DNA of 64,000 nt from Halobacteriales archaeon QS_4_66_20 (GTDB lineage: Archaea; Halobacteriota; Halobacteria; Halobacteriales; Haloarculaceae): the NCBI GenBank assembly GCA_003021015.1, contig PXRK01000078.1, positions 1 through 64,000 of the forward strand. The letters are read 5' to 3'. Shown piece after piece: positions 1 to 8,413 of this stretch (its first letter is position 1; each line of letters begins with the position of its first letter). The position numbers were made by a program, and so were the translations under genes. Below the pieces are notes generated by a model, which worked only from the letters and a program-made list of their open reading frames with translations, ran no database searches and was not told the DNA's origin.

Positions 1-89
1 AACAGCGCCGACCGGTCGGCGTCGGAGATATCGTCGGACGCCTCGATGCGGTCGCGCAGCGTCTCGATTTGAGCGCCGGGGTCGCTCAT
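1..89 (-). CDS. Probable tyrosine recombinase/integrase, N-terminus only
   Basis: Only the first 29 codons lie inside the window; the gene runs off the left edge. The visible start (MSDPGAQIETLRDRIEAS, then DDISDADRSAL) resembles the N-terminal core-binding end of haloarchaeal XerC/D-like integrases, but the catalytic domain is not visible, so the call rests on a short match recalled from the family. The ATG at 89 is supported by a TTTAAA box about 27 nt upstream, which suggests a leaderless transcript. Whether it serves chromosome dimer resolution or a mobile element cannot be judged here. Confidence 0.45.
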   Translation of the reverse strand, partial: MSDPGAQIETLRDRIEASDDISDADRSAL

Positions 90-113
90 ACTCGTACGTG
101 TGTCGCGACCCCC

Positions 114-119
114 TTTAAA
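114..119 (-). promoter_or_regulatory. TATA box for the integrase-like gene
   Basis: TTTAAA, palindromic, centred about 27 nt upstream of the ATG at 89. The spacing fits an archaeal core promoter with transcription starting at or next to the start codon. Confidence 0.5.
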
Positions 120-180
120 TTATGGCATGTGAACTGGCAGTGTCAATCCGGCCCCTGGCTTGTAACTTTTGTTATCGTTC

Positions 181-243
181 GGGGCGTGACACAGCCGGTG
201 GACTGTCGTGGCACCGTACGGAGTCACGTCCGGGTGTATATGA
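181..243. repeat. Palindrome-family repeat copy, downstream of secD
   Basis: This stretch matches the reverse complement of the left part of the element at 2735-2893, sharing the blocks GACACAGCCG, GGACTGTC and GGAGTCACGTC. It ends at the secD stop codon (TGA at 244-246 on the minus strand). It belongs to the family whose ends read ATACNGCCGGACGTGACTC or close variants. It appears to be a one-ended or internally deleted copy. Confidence 0.65.
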
Positions 244-1839
244 TCAGGACCGCTTGACGTCGTCCAGCATCAGTTTCCGGAGGACGTCACCGTACGCCGG
301 TCGGGTGACGGCGACCCCGATGATCACGCCGACGATGGTGATGATCGCGAACCCGCGGAGCTGTCCCAGCGAGAGGACGAACAGCGGGCTCATCGCCACG
401 ATGGTCGTCAGCGCGGCCATCCCGATGACCCAGAACGCCTTTCGGAACCGGCTCTGGAAGATCCGGCCGGTTTTGACCTTCTCTTTCCGCTGTAAGATCT
501 CGTCGGCCATGATTATCAGGTCGTCCAGCCCGGTCCCGATCACCGCGATCAACCCCGCGATGTGGGACAGATCCAGCGCGATTCCGAGCGCGGCGGCGAA
601 GCCCAGCAGCAGGAACACCTCGGCGCTCGCCGTGATCAGCATCGGGATCGCGACGCGGACATCGCGGTACCAGATGTAGACGACGATACACACTGCGAGC
701 CAGGCGGCGAGCCCCGTCAGCAGCGAGAGCGGCTTGAACGACTGGGCCAGGCTCGGCGAGATGAAGTTCTCGTCCTCGACCCGGTAGTCGGTCGGCAGCG
801 CACCGGAACGGAGGTCGATTTCGACGTCCTCCGCTTCCTCGAGGGTCTGCATCTGGATGACGAAGCTGGGATCCTCGGTGAACGTTCCGGCCTCGATGTT
901 CCGGGCAAGATCCGGCCCGAGCCCGACGCCTTGCGTGATGTTGCCGTCCACGACGGTGTACAGACAGTACTCGTTGGGGTCCGGCTCGTCCGTCTCGGGA
1001 TTGAAGTCACACCGGGAGACGCCGGTGCTGGTGAAGCCCCATTCCTGCATCTTCTGGGCGTAGCGCTGCCCGGCCTCGTCGGTCAGCGTCACCGGAACGT
1101 GTGGACCTTGCTGTGGGCTCTCCTGGGCAGCCTGGATATCCTGGAAGTCGCCCTGCGTCAGCAGCGGCTCCATGGCCAGTTCGGTCCCGTTCCCGGTCTG
1201 CCGGGGGAATCCAGCGACGATCTGGACCCGTCCGGGTTCACCGATCAGCTCCTTGACCTCCTGGGTCGAGGCACCGGGCACCTCGACGACGATGAACGTC
1301 CCGCCGCCGGCCTGACTGACGGTTCGGACGTTCGCGCCGGAAAGCCCAGTCCTGTCGATCCGATCCTTGATGGTGTCGACCGCCAGGTCGCGGGTTTCAG
1401 ATGTCGTTCCGTTGCGGATCTGATCTGCGGAGACGTCGAGGCCTGCTTGATTGAGTGCGTCGGCGAACTGCTGTCTGGTGACGTTTTCGGTGTATATTTC
1501 GACCGTGCGCGGGCCGTTCGGCGGGCGCGGGCGCACCTGGACGTCGAGCGGGTCGAGATTCAGCTCCTCGGCGACTGTCGACGACACCTGACCGGAGTTC
1601 GACGACGTCAGCCCCGTGACGTCCTCGGCTGTCATCCCCACAAGCTGGCCGCGGAGGCGCGTCCCGCCCGAGAGGTCCAGCCCGTACTGGAGGTTCGTCG
1701 GGTCGCTGATCCGCTCGGATTCGTCGATCGCCGACGCCTCGTCGCCTCCGGCGCCCAGTGGCCCGAACAGCGCGAGTGCGGCCACGAGACAGAGGACGAG
1801 CAGCATCAGGACCCGCCAGTTGTCGCGGACGTCGATCAT
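244..1839 (-). CDS. secD: Protein translocase subunit SecD
   Basis: Encodes 531 residues. SecD partners SecF in the cytoplasmic membrane as an accessory complex to the SecYE channel. In bacteria it uses the proton gradient to pull substrates outward. Visible features are an N-terminal membrane segment (about 11-29), the family motif YGLDLSGGTRL (about 52-62), a large extracytoplasmic region to about residue 365, and a C-terminal bundle of membrane segments including GLIAVIGTGLDDLIIMAD. The start codon overlaps the secF stop as ATGA, so the two are translationally coupled, with secF first. Length and domain order are normal for archaeal SecD. Confidence 0.96.
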   Translation of the reverse strand: MIDVRDNWRVLMLLVLCLVAALALFGPLGAGGDEASAIDESERISDPTNLQYGLDLSGGTRLRGQLVGMTAEDVTGLTSSNSGQVSSTVAEELNLDPLDVQVRPRPPNGPRTVEIYTENVTRQQFADALNQAGLDVSADQIRNGTTSETRDLAVDTIKDRIDRTGLSGANVRTVSQAGGGTFIVVEVPGASTQEVKELIGEPGRVQIVAGFPRQTGNGTELAMEPLLTQGDFQDIQAAQESPQQGPHVPVTLTDEAGQRYAQKMQEWGFTSTGVSRCDFNPETDEPDPNEYCLYTVVDGNITQGVGLGPDLARNIEAGTFTEDPSFVIQMQTLEEAEDVEIDLRSGALPTDYRVEDENFISPSLAQSFKPLSLLTGLAAWLAVCIVVYIWYRDVRVAIPMLITASAEVFLLLGFAAALGIALDLSHIAGLIAVIGTGLDDLIIMADEILQRKEKVKTGRIFQSRFRKAFWVIGMAALTTIVAMSPLFVLSLGQLRGFAIITIVGVIIGVAVTRPAYGDVLRKLMLDDVKRS

Positions 1840-2696
1840 TTTGCCACCCCTTCGTACTTGTACCAGCGAAGCAGACTCATGTTGAGCATGTAGGTGTTCA
1901 GCAGGTCAGCCGACAGACCGAACACCAGTATCAGCGCGATGTCGAACATCAGCTCGATCCCGAACAGCCAGGCGACGATTGCCATGGTCGTCATCGCGGA
2001 GATGGAGGTGAGCGTCATCGAAACACCAGTCCGCATGGCGCGGTAGGAGCTCTCGTAGAACCCCCCGTGGCGCCTGAGGACGTGATTGTTCAGCAGGATG
2101 TCGGAGTCGACGGAGTACCCGATCAGCATCAGGAGCGCCGCCACTGCCCCGAGTGTCAGGTCGATGCCGAGCACGTTCATCAGCGCGATCGGAATCGCGA
2201 TGTCGGAGAACGCCGAGGCGACGATCGCGAGACTCGGCACGAACGTCCGGAAGATCAGTGCCACCAGGACGCTCATCCCGATGAACGCGATCGTCAGGCC
2301 GATGATCGCCTGCTGTTGTGCGTCCGCCCCGAAGTTGGCCGACCGGCTCTCGATCGACAGGACGTCGTATCCGGCATCCTCGGCGAGGGTTTCCAGCCGT
2401 TCGCTGTCGACATCGGGGCCGACGACCAGTTCGCGCTCGTTGCCGACGCTGCGCAGATTCTCGATTTCGACCTCCGAGAACGTCTCCCTGACTTCGGCGT
2501 CTGACGCCCCACCCGCGTCGAACCGCAGCTCGGTGCCGCCAGTGAACTCGATCCCGAGGTCGACCGGCGTCCCGGTGAGCACGTACGCTCCAAGGATGAT
2601 CAGCAAGGCGACCGCGAGAACTGCCAGCGGCACCGCCGCGAGCTGGCGGTTCGAGTACTCGTCGTACGGAATCCGTTCGACATCGACCCGTCCCAT
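1836..2696 (-). CDS. secF: Protein translocase subunit SecF
   Basis: Encodes 286 residues. It is the smaller partner of SecD in the membrane protein-export complex. An N-terminal membrane segment (about 21-42) is followed by the family motif GIEFTGGTELRF (about 48-59), an extracytoplasmic domain, and five C-terminal membrane segments containing GYSVDSDILLNNH, which carries the acidic residues typical of RND-type proteins. The gene is first in the secF-secD operon, and the intergenic region upstream holds a 159-bp palindromic repeat. Confidence 0.96.
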   Translation of the reverse strand: MGRVDVERIPYDEYSNRQLAAVPLAVLAVALLIILGAYVLTGTPVDLGIEFTGGTELRFDAGGASDAEVRETFSEVEIENLRSVGNERELVVGPDVDSERLETLAEDAGYDVLSIESRSANFGADAQQQAIIGLTIAFIGMSVLVALIFRTFVPSLAIVASAFSDIAIPIALMNVLGIDLTLGAVAALLMLIGYSVDSDILLNNHVLRRHGGFYESSYRAMRTGVSMTLTSISAMTTMAIVAWLFGIELMFDIALILVFGLSADLLNTYMLNMSLLRWYKYEGVAK

Positions 2697-2734
2697 GGGG
2701 TTGCCTCTGAGAGCATCCCGAATAAGCCTTTCCT

Positions 2735-2893
2735 ATACAGCCAGACGTGACTCCGGACAGTGCCAGGACAGTCCATCGGCTGTGTCATGGCGCCAACAAC
2801 GGGAGCACGCCATCTCGACACAAATCAGGGGCCTCACGGTCGATACTCGTAGATATCCTGTCCTGACGTGTACAGAGTCTCGTCCGAGTGTAT
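2735..2893. repeat. 159-bp palindromic-ended element upstream of secF
   Basis: The left end ATACAGCCAGACGTGACTC is a near inverted match to the right end GAGTCTCGTCCGAGTGTAT. The first 60 bp are repeated inverted at 181-243, in shortened direct form from 33590, and an internal block (ATCTCGACACA...GGTCGATA) recurs near 29055. No coding frame inside it looks real. It is MITE-like: inverted ends, no transposase, and internal deletions between copies. Confidence 0.65.
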
Positions 2894-2920
2894 ATCACTC
2901 CGGCTCCGATCGGTGGCCGC

Positions 2921-2946
2921 AACACCGCACAACACCGCACAACACC
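2921..2946 (+). repeat. 10-bp tandem repeat, 2.6 units
   Basis: The unit AACACCGCAC occurs twice followed by AACACC, just upstream of the small gene starting at 2974. The repeat covers the expected promoter position, so copy number could affect expression; this is inference only. Confidence 0.6.
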
Positions 2947-2973
2947 TATGCCGGGGTGTCCCGAACGAAGTGT

Positions 2974-3288
2974 ATGGCAGACACTGCATCGACCGTCGTC
3001 GTCTCCTATCCGGCGGACCTCTCGCTGTGGGGGAGAGACATCGTCGAAGACACGCCGTTCCGGGCGTATCTGCGCAAGGCACACGACAGGGCGGCGACAG
3101 GGGACACCTGGGAGGAGTTCGTCGGCGTCGGCTGCTGTGGCAGCGCCCTGGAGGTGCCGCTGCGCGTCGGATCCGTCGAGGGCGGAGCCGAGCTGACGGC
3201 GGAGACGTGTTTCGAGTTCACAGAGCGGGAGGCCTGCGACCTCGATGGCGGCTGGGAGGTCCAGAGCGCCGCCGGTCCCGAGGCCTGA
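2974..3288 (+). CDS. Conserved haloarchaeal hypothetical protein
   Basis: Encodes 104 acidic residues. I place the start at MADTASTVVVSYPADL; a longer open frame upstream runs through repeat DNA opposite secF and is not coding. The protein contains GVGCCGSALEVPLRVG near residue 50 and two more cysteines (ETCFEF, EACDLDGGWEVQ). I believe this matches a haloarchaea-specific DUF family, but no function is known to me. The two adjacent cysteines plus the later pair could bind metal or form disulfides. It converges on the FAD oxidoreductase, with a 3-nt gap between stop codons. Confidence 0.75.
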   Translation: MADTASTVVVSYPADLSLWGRDIVEDTPFRAYLRKAHDRAATGDTWEEFVGVGCCGSALEVPLRVGSVEGGAELTAETCFEFTEREACDLDGGWEVQSAAGPEA

Positions 3289-3291
3289 CCC

Positions 3292-4419
3292 CTACTCGTG
3301 GCCGAACTGCTCGCGGACGAACGCCGCGGCTGACTCGACGTCGCCGAGCTGGCCGAGGTAGCCCGCGGCGACTGTCGTTTTCACCGCACGTGCGGCGCTG
3401 CCCCTGAGTTCCGAGCCGCCCACCCTGGCGACCGTGCCGTCGCCGACGGACACGACCCAGCCGAGACTCTCGAACCGGTATCGCTCCAGCCGCGGTTCGA
3501 ACCCTGTGCCGTCCCGCTGGTGCTCGACTACCCTGGCAGCGTTTGTCGCCGCTACGCCGGCCTGCCGCACGGCCGTCTGTGCGCTCGCCGGCACCGCCTG
3601 CCCGTCGGCGTCGATGACCCGTACCGCGTCGCCGGCGGCGAACGTGCGCTCGCCGTGGCGCAGGTTCGCCCGCACCGTCGGCCGTTCGCCGGTCATCGCG
3701 CCGCCGCCGGTGATGCCGCCGGTCCAGACCAGCTGGTCGTAGCCGACGCGCTCCCCAGTCTCCAGTTCCACTGTGTCGCCGTCAGCGCCCGTGACTGTCG
3801 CTCCAGTCCTGATCGTCACGCCCCGCGATTCGAGTTCGTCGGCGACGGCCGCCGCAAACGACGCCGGGAAGGCCGGCGCGACGCGATCCTCCTGTTCGAG
3901 CAGGACCACGTGGGGTGGCTCGTTCCGGTCGCGGCCGAGTGCCGCGAGTTCGCCGGCGACCTGGACCCCCGAGAGACCGGCGCCGCCGACGACGACCCGA
4001 CCGCCCGGCGGCACCCCATCGAACTCCTCGCGGATCTGTCCGGCGTGGGACAGCCGCTTGAGGGGTGTTGCGTGCTCCTCGATGCCCGGGAGGCCGTAGA
4101 ACGCCGTTCGGGCGCCCAGACAGACGACGCCGGCGTCGTAGGAGAGCGAGCCGTCGTCGAGATCGACCTCGCCGGCGTCGGGATCGATCCCGGTGACGCG
4201 GGCCTGCCGGTGGGTCGCCCGGTCGATCAGCTCCGACAGCGGAATCGTCAGGCGGTCGGCGAGGTCGGGTTTGCGGACGGCGCGGTGGATCAGGTGCTGG
4301 ACCAGGTGTGTCTCGCGTTCGTCGACGAGCGTCAGGTCGACGCCGTCGGGTAGGGCAGTTTCCAGCTCTCTGACGGCAGCGACGCCGGCGTACCCGGCAC
4401 CGAGGACGGCCACGTGCAT
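3292..4419 (-). CDS. FAD-dependent NAD(P)H dehydrogenase-like oxidoreductase (NDH-2 family)
   Basis: Encodes 375 residues with a pyridine nucleotide-disulfide oxidoreductase fold. The N-terminal FAD-binding motif VLGAGYAG (5-12) opens the protein. A second dinucleotide motif, VVVGGAGLSGVQVAGEL, lies near residue 145, and the late motif FAAGDAVRVID near 260 contacts FAD. This layout is that of type II NADH dehydrogenases and sulfide:quinone-like enzymes, which pass electrons from NAD(P)H to membrane quinone. The electron donor cannot be fixed from sequence. It ends convergently with the gene at 2974-3288. Confidence 0.85.
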   Translation of the reverse strand: MHVAVLGAGYAGVAAVRELETALPDGVDLTLVDERETHLVQHLIHRAVRKPDLADRLTIPLSELIDRATHRQARVTGIDPDAGEVDLDDGSLSYDAGVVCLGARTAFYGLPGIEEHATPLKRLSHAGQIREEFDGVPPGGRVVVGGAGLSGVQVAGELAALGRDRNEPPHVVLLEQEDRVAPAFPASFAAAVADELESRGVTIRTGATVTGADGDTVELETGERVGYDQLVWTGGITGGGAMTGERPTVRANLRHGERTFAAGDAVRVIDADGQAVPASAQTAVRQAGVAATNAARVVEHQRDGTGFEPRLERYRFESLGWVVSVGDGTVARVGGSELRGSAARAVKTTVAAGYLGQLGDVESAAAFVREQFGHE

Positions 4420-4463
4420 GGTCGCGATTGGGACGGCGGGCGTATATCGCTTGTCTCACTGTA

Positions 4464-5390
4464 TCAGGACTGGTTCGGCGCTCCTTGATCCTCCTCGCGG
4501 CGTTCGTCGATCACGCTCGCGTGCTCGTCGAGGACGAGTACCAGCCGGTCGCCGTCCGCGTCGATCGGGATTTCGACTCTGACCGGGTCGCTGGAGACGA
4601 CGCGCCCCGTGGGGCTGACCGCCCACTCCAGCTTCCACAGCGGCGTTCCCCCGACGTCGACGCCGTGGTCGTGGAGAAAGCCGACGACGGCGGGATGGGG
4701 GACGACGCTCGTCGCGGCGTTGGCTGACATCTCCATGGTACACCGCCGGCAGGTGTACGTGACGACCGCCTCGAACAGGTCGACGAGGTCGCTCTGGTCG
4801 ACCGTCATCTCGCTGTCGACCGGCCCGCGACAGGTCGGACAGAAGCCGGCCCTGACCATCTCCAGTTCCCGCCGGGTCCACCGCTCGGCGACCAGCGGCC
4901 ACTCCTCGCGAGGGTACGGTTCCAGCGCTCCCGGGAGCATGTTCAGGCTGATGACGTCCCGCTCGCAGTCCTCGCAGGCGATCCTGATCCTGTTGCCCTC
5001 GAAGATCCCGGCCAGCTGTGCCCCACAGAGCTGACACTCGCCGTCGACCGGGACGGGATCGCCCTCGAACGTCTTCGTGAACTCACCGGCCAGAATAGCG
5101 CCCACCACGCGCGTCCCCGCGGTGGTCAGTTCGTACCCCTCCTCGGTGACACGGACGAACGTGCCCAGCAGCTTGTCGAGGTGGTAGTTGAACTGTCCGC
5201 TGTCGCGCATCCCGACTGCTTCCCGGAGTTTGGAGAACGTACGGGGGTCGTCGGTCTGGAACAGCGCCTTGAGGATGCCCAGCCGCGTGTCGTTGCTCAG
5301 CAGCTCGAACGCCTCCTCGGCCGCCTTGCGTTCGACGACCTGCCCGCCGTCCGAACCGTCGCTCCCGTCACCACCCGAATCGTCAGTCAT
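4464..5390 (-). CDS. Winged-helix transcriptional regulator with zinc-ribbon C-terminus
   Basis: Encodes 308 residues. I chose the start at MTDDSGGDGSD because a TATA-like GCTATATC lies about 26 nt upstream; a longer frame crosses into the next gene. An acidic leader is followed by an ArsR-type winged helix (about 27-95; LLSNDTRLGILKALF and SGQFNYHLDKLLG). The C-terminal part holds CxxC pairs (CQLCGAQ/CEDCERD and CPTC/CRRC) likely to bind zinc. This matches a haloarchaeal family of helix-turn-helix regulators; the target genes are unknown. The stop is followed directly by TACAGTG. Confidence 0.82.
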   Translation of the reverse strand: MTDDSGGDGSDGSDGGQVVERKAAEEAFELLSNDTRLGILKALFQTDDPRTFSKLREAVGMRDSGQFNYHLDKLLGTFVRVTEEGYELTTAGTRVVGAILAGEFTKTFEGDPVPVDGECQLCGAQLAGIFEGNRIRIACEDCERDVISLNMLPGALEPYPREEWPLVAERWTRRELEMVRAGFCPTCRGPVDSEMTVDQSDLVDLFEAVVTYTCRRCTMEMSANAATSVVPHPAVVGFLHDHGVDVGGTPLWKLEWAVSPTGRVVSSDPVRVEIPIDADGDRLVLVLDEHASVIDERREEDQGAPNQS

Positions 5391-5412
5391 TGTTGGGCGT
5401 TTCGCCAGGGCT

Positions 5413-5420
5413 GATATAGC
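5413..5420 (-). promoter_or_regulatory. TATA box for the winged-helix regulator
   Basis: GCTATATC on the minus strand, about 26 nt before the ATG at 5390. The spacing suggests a leaderless mRNA and decides the start codon. Confidence 0.55.
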
Positions 5421-5464
5421 TTTTGGGACCTGTGAGCGATCAGCCGAGAACCCCTGTGCGCCGA

Positions 5465-6094
5465 TCAGGCGATGTCGCGGCTGGTGTCGACCGACACTTC
5501 CTCTGTCAGCTCCAGCTTGATCGTGTCTATCGGGGCGCGCCCGCCGCGGAACTTGGGGATCGCCAGCCGGTTGTCGATCTCGTCGCCCGAGATGTCGGTT
5601 CCGAGGTGGAAGATCACGTCCGCGAAGTGCTCGGTCGTGTCCCGCAGCGGCGGGACGCTGCGGCCCTCCAGGCAGTGCAGGATGGCGAGGCTGTTGGTGT
5701 TGAAAATGTGGTTCTGGAGGTCGTTCATGAAACTCCGGAACCGCGAGGGCGGCTCCTGGGACTCGAGGACGTCGAGCGGGTCGACGATGAGGTTCGACGT
5801 CTCCGGCAGCGCGCTGATCAGCTTGCTCGCGTTGTCCAGCGGCGCCTCCCCCGAGATGTGCCTGACAGTCGGGTCGCCCGTCTCCGTCGGCGTGTTCCGG
5901 ATGCTGTCTGTGACGGCTGTCTCCTCGCGGTTGAGCGAGAGCCAGAGCGTGCCGCGCGTCTTCGTCAACTCGTAGAGAAAAAGCTCCGCCTGGCTCCGCG
6001 GACTGGCCGACAATGTCACCATGCTTCCCGCTGGAAGACCGCCCCCGAGCTTCCGGTCCAGAACGTCGATGCCAGTCCGTAACCGATCGGCCAT
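5465..6094 (-). CDS. RecA/KaiC-superfamily protein with degenerate P-loop (haloarchaeal HTR-like)
   Basis: Encodes 209 residues. The N-terminus (TGIDVLDRKLGGGLPAGSMV) is the standard opening of KaiC/RadA-type ATPases, but the Walker A loop that should read GxxGxGKT is replaced by SASPRSQAELFL. A Walker-B-like strand NLIVDPLDVL lies near residue 103. The family is known in haloarchaea as HTR-like proteins and sits near sensory or regulatory genes; ATP hydrolysis is unlikely with this loop. Neighbours are the winged-helix regulator downstream and the MinD/ParA ATPase upstream, all on the minus strand. Confidence 0.7.
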   Translation of the reverse strand: MADRLRTGIDVLDRKLGGGLPAGSMVTLSASPRSQAELFLYELTKTRGTLWLSLNREETAVTDSIRNTPTETGDPTVRHISGEAPLDNASKLISALPETSNLIVDPLDVLESQEPPSRFRSFMNDLQNHIFNTNSLAILHCLEGRSVPPLRDTTEHFADVIFHLGTDISGDEIDNRLAIPKFRGGRAPIDTIKLELTEEVSVDTSRDIA

Positions 6095-6150
6095 AGCACT
6101 GATGGGTATCCACTCCCCCGGGTTAAAGATTCCGTCTCTATTTTCAGGCT

Positions 6151-6220
6151 CTGATACTGATTGTTGCGATTATTTCCGCGATCACGTGGAGATTTCCACA
6201 GAGTCACGCCCGACAGTATG
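6151..6220. repeat. Hybrid palindrome fragments between two ATPase genes
   Basis: The left part (TGATACTGATTGTTGCGATTAT) resembles the 111-bp element ends; the right part (GAGTCACGCCCGACAGTATGAG) is the other end type (ATACTGCCGGACGTGACTC family) in inverse orientation. A small hairpin GTGGAAATCTCCAC lies between. The right end overlaps the last codons of the MinD/ParA gene. Confidence 0.55.
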
Positions 6221-6850
6221 AGCCGCGATCTCGGACGCGACACGCTGCCATCCCCGTTCGACCTCGGCATCTCCGAGCGGGTCCCGGACGAACGGCACGC
6301 TCGCCAGGACGCGACAGCCAGCGAGCGCGGTCGGTGCGCCCTCCGCTGTTCGCCTCACCACGAGGACTCCCACCGGTGGTGTTCCGAGGCGGCGGGCAGT
6401 TCTGATCGTTCGGATGGCGTCGTCGAGGCAGGCGGGCTCGTCGGTCGTGACGAGGAGTGCCCTGTCGGCGTACCGGAGCGGACGGACGGCGTCGGGGTTC
6501 GACCCCGGTGGACAGTCGAGGATCACTGGTCCATCCCAGGAGGTGACGCGTTCGAGTGCCGTTCCGACGTTTTCCCGCGAGCCGGCAGTCAGGAGGGCAA
6601 CCCCTTGCATCGAGTCGAGCGGCCTGACCACGGCGCCGAGGCGGGCCCCCTCGGCAACAGTATCGAGCCCCGGCTCCCGAGACAGGCCGGCGACGTGATG
6701 GGCGTCGGGCATGTCGCAGTCTGTATCGACGACAAGAGGGTTCCAGTCGTCGGTACGGGCTCCCGTTCGCCCGGAGGCGAGCGACCGGGCGATTCCGAGC
6801 GCCGTCGTCGTTTTCCCGCAGCCCCCTTTTCCGCCTGCGATTGCGAGCAT
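6182..6850 (-). CDS. MinD/ParA-family ATPase
   Basis: Encodes 222 residues from the ATG at 6850 ([17 protein letters not shown]). The deviant Walker A motif with the signature lysine (K8) and P-loop lysine (K13) defines the MinD/ParA/SIMIBI class. [16 protein letters not shown] supplies the switch aspartates and [14 protein letters not shown] the Walker B. Such proteins position cell structures, plasmids or chemotaxis arrays; this copy lacks a clear C-terminal amphipathic helix. The last dozen residues (about [12 protein letters not shown]) are encoded by a palindromic repeat, so the native C-terminus has probably been replaced. Confidence 0.85.
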   Translation of the reverse strand: MLAIAGGKGGCGKTTTALGIARSLASGRTGARTDDWNPLVVDTDCDMPDAHHVAGLSREPGLDTVAEGARLGAVVRPLDSMQGVALLTAGSRENVGTALERVTSWDGPVILDCPPGSNPDAVRPLRYADRALLVTTDEPACLDDAIRTIRTARRLGTPPVGVLVVRRTAEGAPTALAGCRVLASVPFVRDPLGDAEVERGWQRVASEIAAHTVGRDSVEIST

Positions 6851-6910
6851 ACCGATCCTGGCTCCGGCATCGTATTTGAATGGTCGTACGCGCACGCACC
6901 CGAGACAGTC

Positions 6911-6950
6911 AGACAGTGTCGGAGAATTCAAGACAGTGTCGGAGAATTCA
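6911..6950 (+). promoter_or_regulatory. Perfect 20-bp tandem duplication in the pyrB promoter
   Basis: AGACAGTGTCGGAGAATTCA occurs twice with no gap, ending 27 nt before the pyrB ATG. Each unit holds GAATTCAAG, the only TATA-like stretch near -27, so the core promoter itself appears duplicated. Confidence 0.6.
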
Positions 6951-6977
6951 AGAGGGTCCGCAACGGCGGTTCCAGCA

Positions 6978-7892
6978 ATGCGTCACGACCACATCACGAG
7001 TACGAAACAGCTCTCGCGGGGGGACATCGAGGCGATCCTCGACCGCGCGAGCGACATCGCGGCCGATCCGTCCGCGTACGCGGACCGCCAGGAGGACGCA
7101 TTGCTGGGCCTGCTGTTTTTCGAGCCCAGCACCCGGACGAAGATGAGTTTCTCGGCGGCGATCAAGCGCCTCGGGGGCGACATCGTCGACATGGGACCGG
7201 TCGACTCCTCGAGCGTCAAGAAAGGCGAGAGCCTCGCCGATACAGTACGGGTCGTCGAGGGGTACGCCGACGCACTGGTGGTCCGCCACCCCAGCGAGGG
7301 GTCGGCACAGATGGCAAGCGAGTACGTCGACGTCCCGCTGATCAACGCCGGCGACGGCGCCGGCCAGCACCCGACCCAGACCTTGCTGGATCTGTACACC
7401 ATCCGGGAGTCGGCGGGGCTGGACGGGCTGACGATCGGGATCATGGGCGACCTGAAGTACGGCCGGACGGTGCACTCGCTGGCGCAGGCGCTGACGAACT
7501 TCGACGCGAGCCAGCACTTCGTCAGCCCGGAGAGCCTCAAACTGCCGCGAAACGTCCGCTATGACCTCCACGAGGAGGGGTCGTCGATCAAGGAACACAC
7601 CGACCTGGAGACGATCCTGCCGTCGCTGGACGTGCTATACGTCACCCGGATCCAGCAGGAGCGGTTCCCCGACGAGAGCGAGTACCGCGCGGTGGCGGGC
7701 GAGTACCAGATCGACGCTGACCTCCTCTCGGCGGCGAAAGACGACCTCACGGTGATGCACCCGCTGCCGCGGGTCGACGAGATCGCGTACGACGTCGACG
7801 AGACCAGTCACGCGAAGTACTTCGAACAGGCACACAACGGCGTCCCGGTGCGGATGGCGCTGCTCGACACGCTCCTGGAGGGCGAGCCATGA
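6978..7892 (+). CDS. pyrB: Aspartate carbamoyltransferase, catalytic subunit
   Basis: Encodes 304 residues. It joins carbamoyl phosphate and L-aspartate to N-carbamoyl-aspartate, the committed step of pyrimidine synthesis, in the cytoplasm. The carbamoyl-phosphate site [11 protein letters not shown] (about 48-58), the segment KKGES (K near 77), [12 protein letters not shown] and HPLPRVDEI are all present and intact. Length is normal. The stop overlaps the pyrI start as ATGA, so catalytic and regulatory chains are made together. The promoter region carries a perfect 20-bp duplication. Confidence 0.97.
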   Translation: MRHDHITSTKQLSRGDIEAILDRASDIAADPSAYADRQEDALLGLLFFEPSTRTKMSFSAAIKRLGGDIVDMGPVDSSSVKKGESLADTVRVVEGYADALVVRHPSEGSAQMASEYVDVPLINAGDGAGQHPTQTLLDLYTIRESAGLDGLTIGIMGDLKYGRTVHSLAQALTNFDASQHFVSPESLKLPRNVRYDLHEEGSSIKEHTDLETILPSLDVLYVTRIQQERFPDESEYRAVAGEYQIDADLLSAAKDDLTVMHPLPRVDEIAYDVDETSHAKYFEQAHNGVPVRMALLDTLLEGEP

Positions 7893-8347
7893 CCGACCGA
7901 GAACTCCGCGTCAGCAAGATCGAGAACGGCACCGTTATCGACCACATTCCGGGCGGGCAGGCGCTGAACGTCCTCGCAATCCTCGGGATCGACGGGACGA
8001 GCGGCGAGGTCGTCAGCATCGGGATGAACGTCCCCTCGGACCGCCTCGGGCGCAAGGACGTCGTGAAAGTCGAGGACCGCGAACTGAGTCAGTCGGAACT
8101 GGACGTGCTCTCGCTGATCGCGCCGGCGGCAACGATCAACATCATCCGCGGGTACGAGGTCGCCGAGAAGCACCGGGTCGAGCGACCGACGGAAGTATCC
8201 GGGATTCTCCAGTGTTCGAACCACAACTGCATCAGCGTCGACGACGAACCGATCACCCCGCGGTTCGAGGTGCTCGACGACGGCGTCCGCTGCGTGTACT
8301 GCGATACGATCATCCGCGACGACCTCCCAGCCCACATTCTCGTCTGA
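7889..8347 (+). CDS. pyrI: Aspartate carbamoyltransferase, regulatory subunit
   Basis: Encodes 152 residues. It binds nucleotide effectors in its N-terminal domain and, through a C-terminal zinc site, docks onto PyrB trimers. The N-terminal effector domain includes [17 protein letters not shown]; the zinc ligands are the cysteines of CSNHNC and CVYC. It is the second gene of the pyrBI operon, coupled by a 4-nt overlap. Confidence 0.97.
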   Translation: MTDRELRVSKIENGTVIDHIPGGQALNVLAILGIDGTSGEVVSIGMNVPSDRLGRKDVVKVEDRELSQSELDVLSLIAPAATINIIRGYEVAEKHRVERPTEVSGILQCSNHNCISVDDEPITPRFEVLDDGVRCVYCDTIIRDDLPAHILV

Positions 8348-8413
8348 GCGGCCGCTGGCCCGCTCGGGGCCACCAAACCCATATCACGCTGACAGCCCAA
8401 CCCTGCCGCACTG

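Noticed and set aside
2086-2973. Long plus-strand frame running into the 104-residue hypothetical protein
   Set aside because: It is the shadow of secF and a repeat; the real coding character begins at the ATG at 2974.
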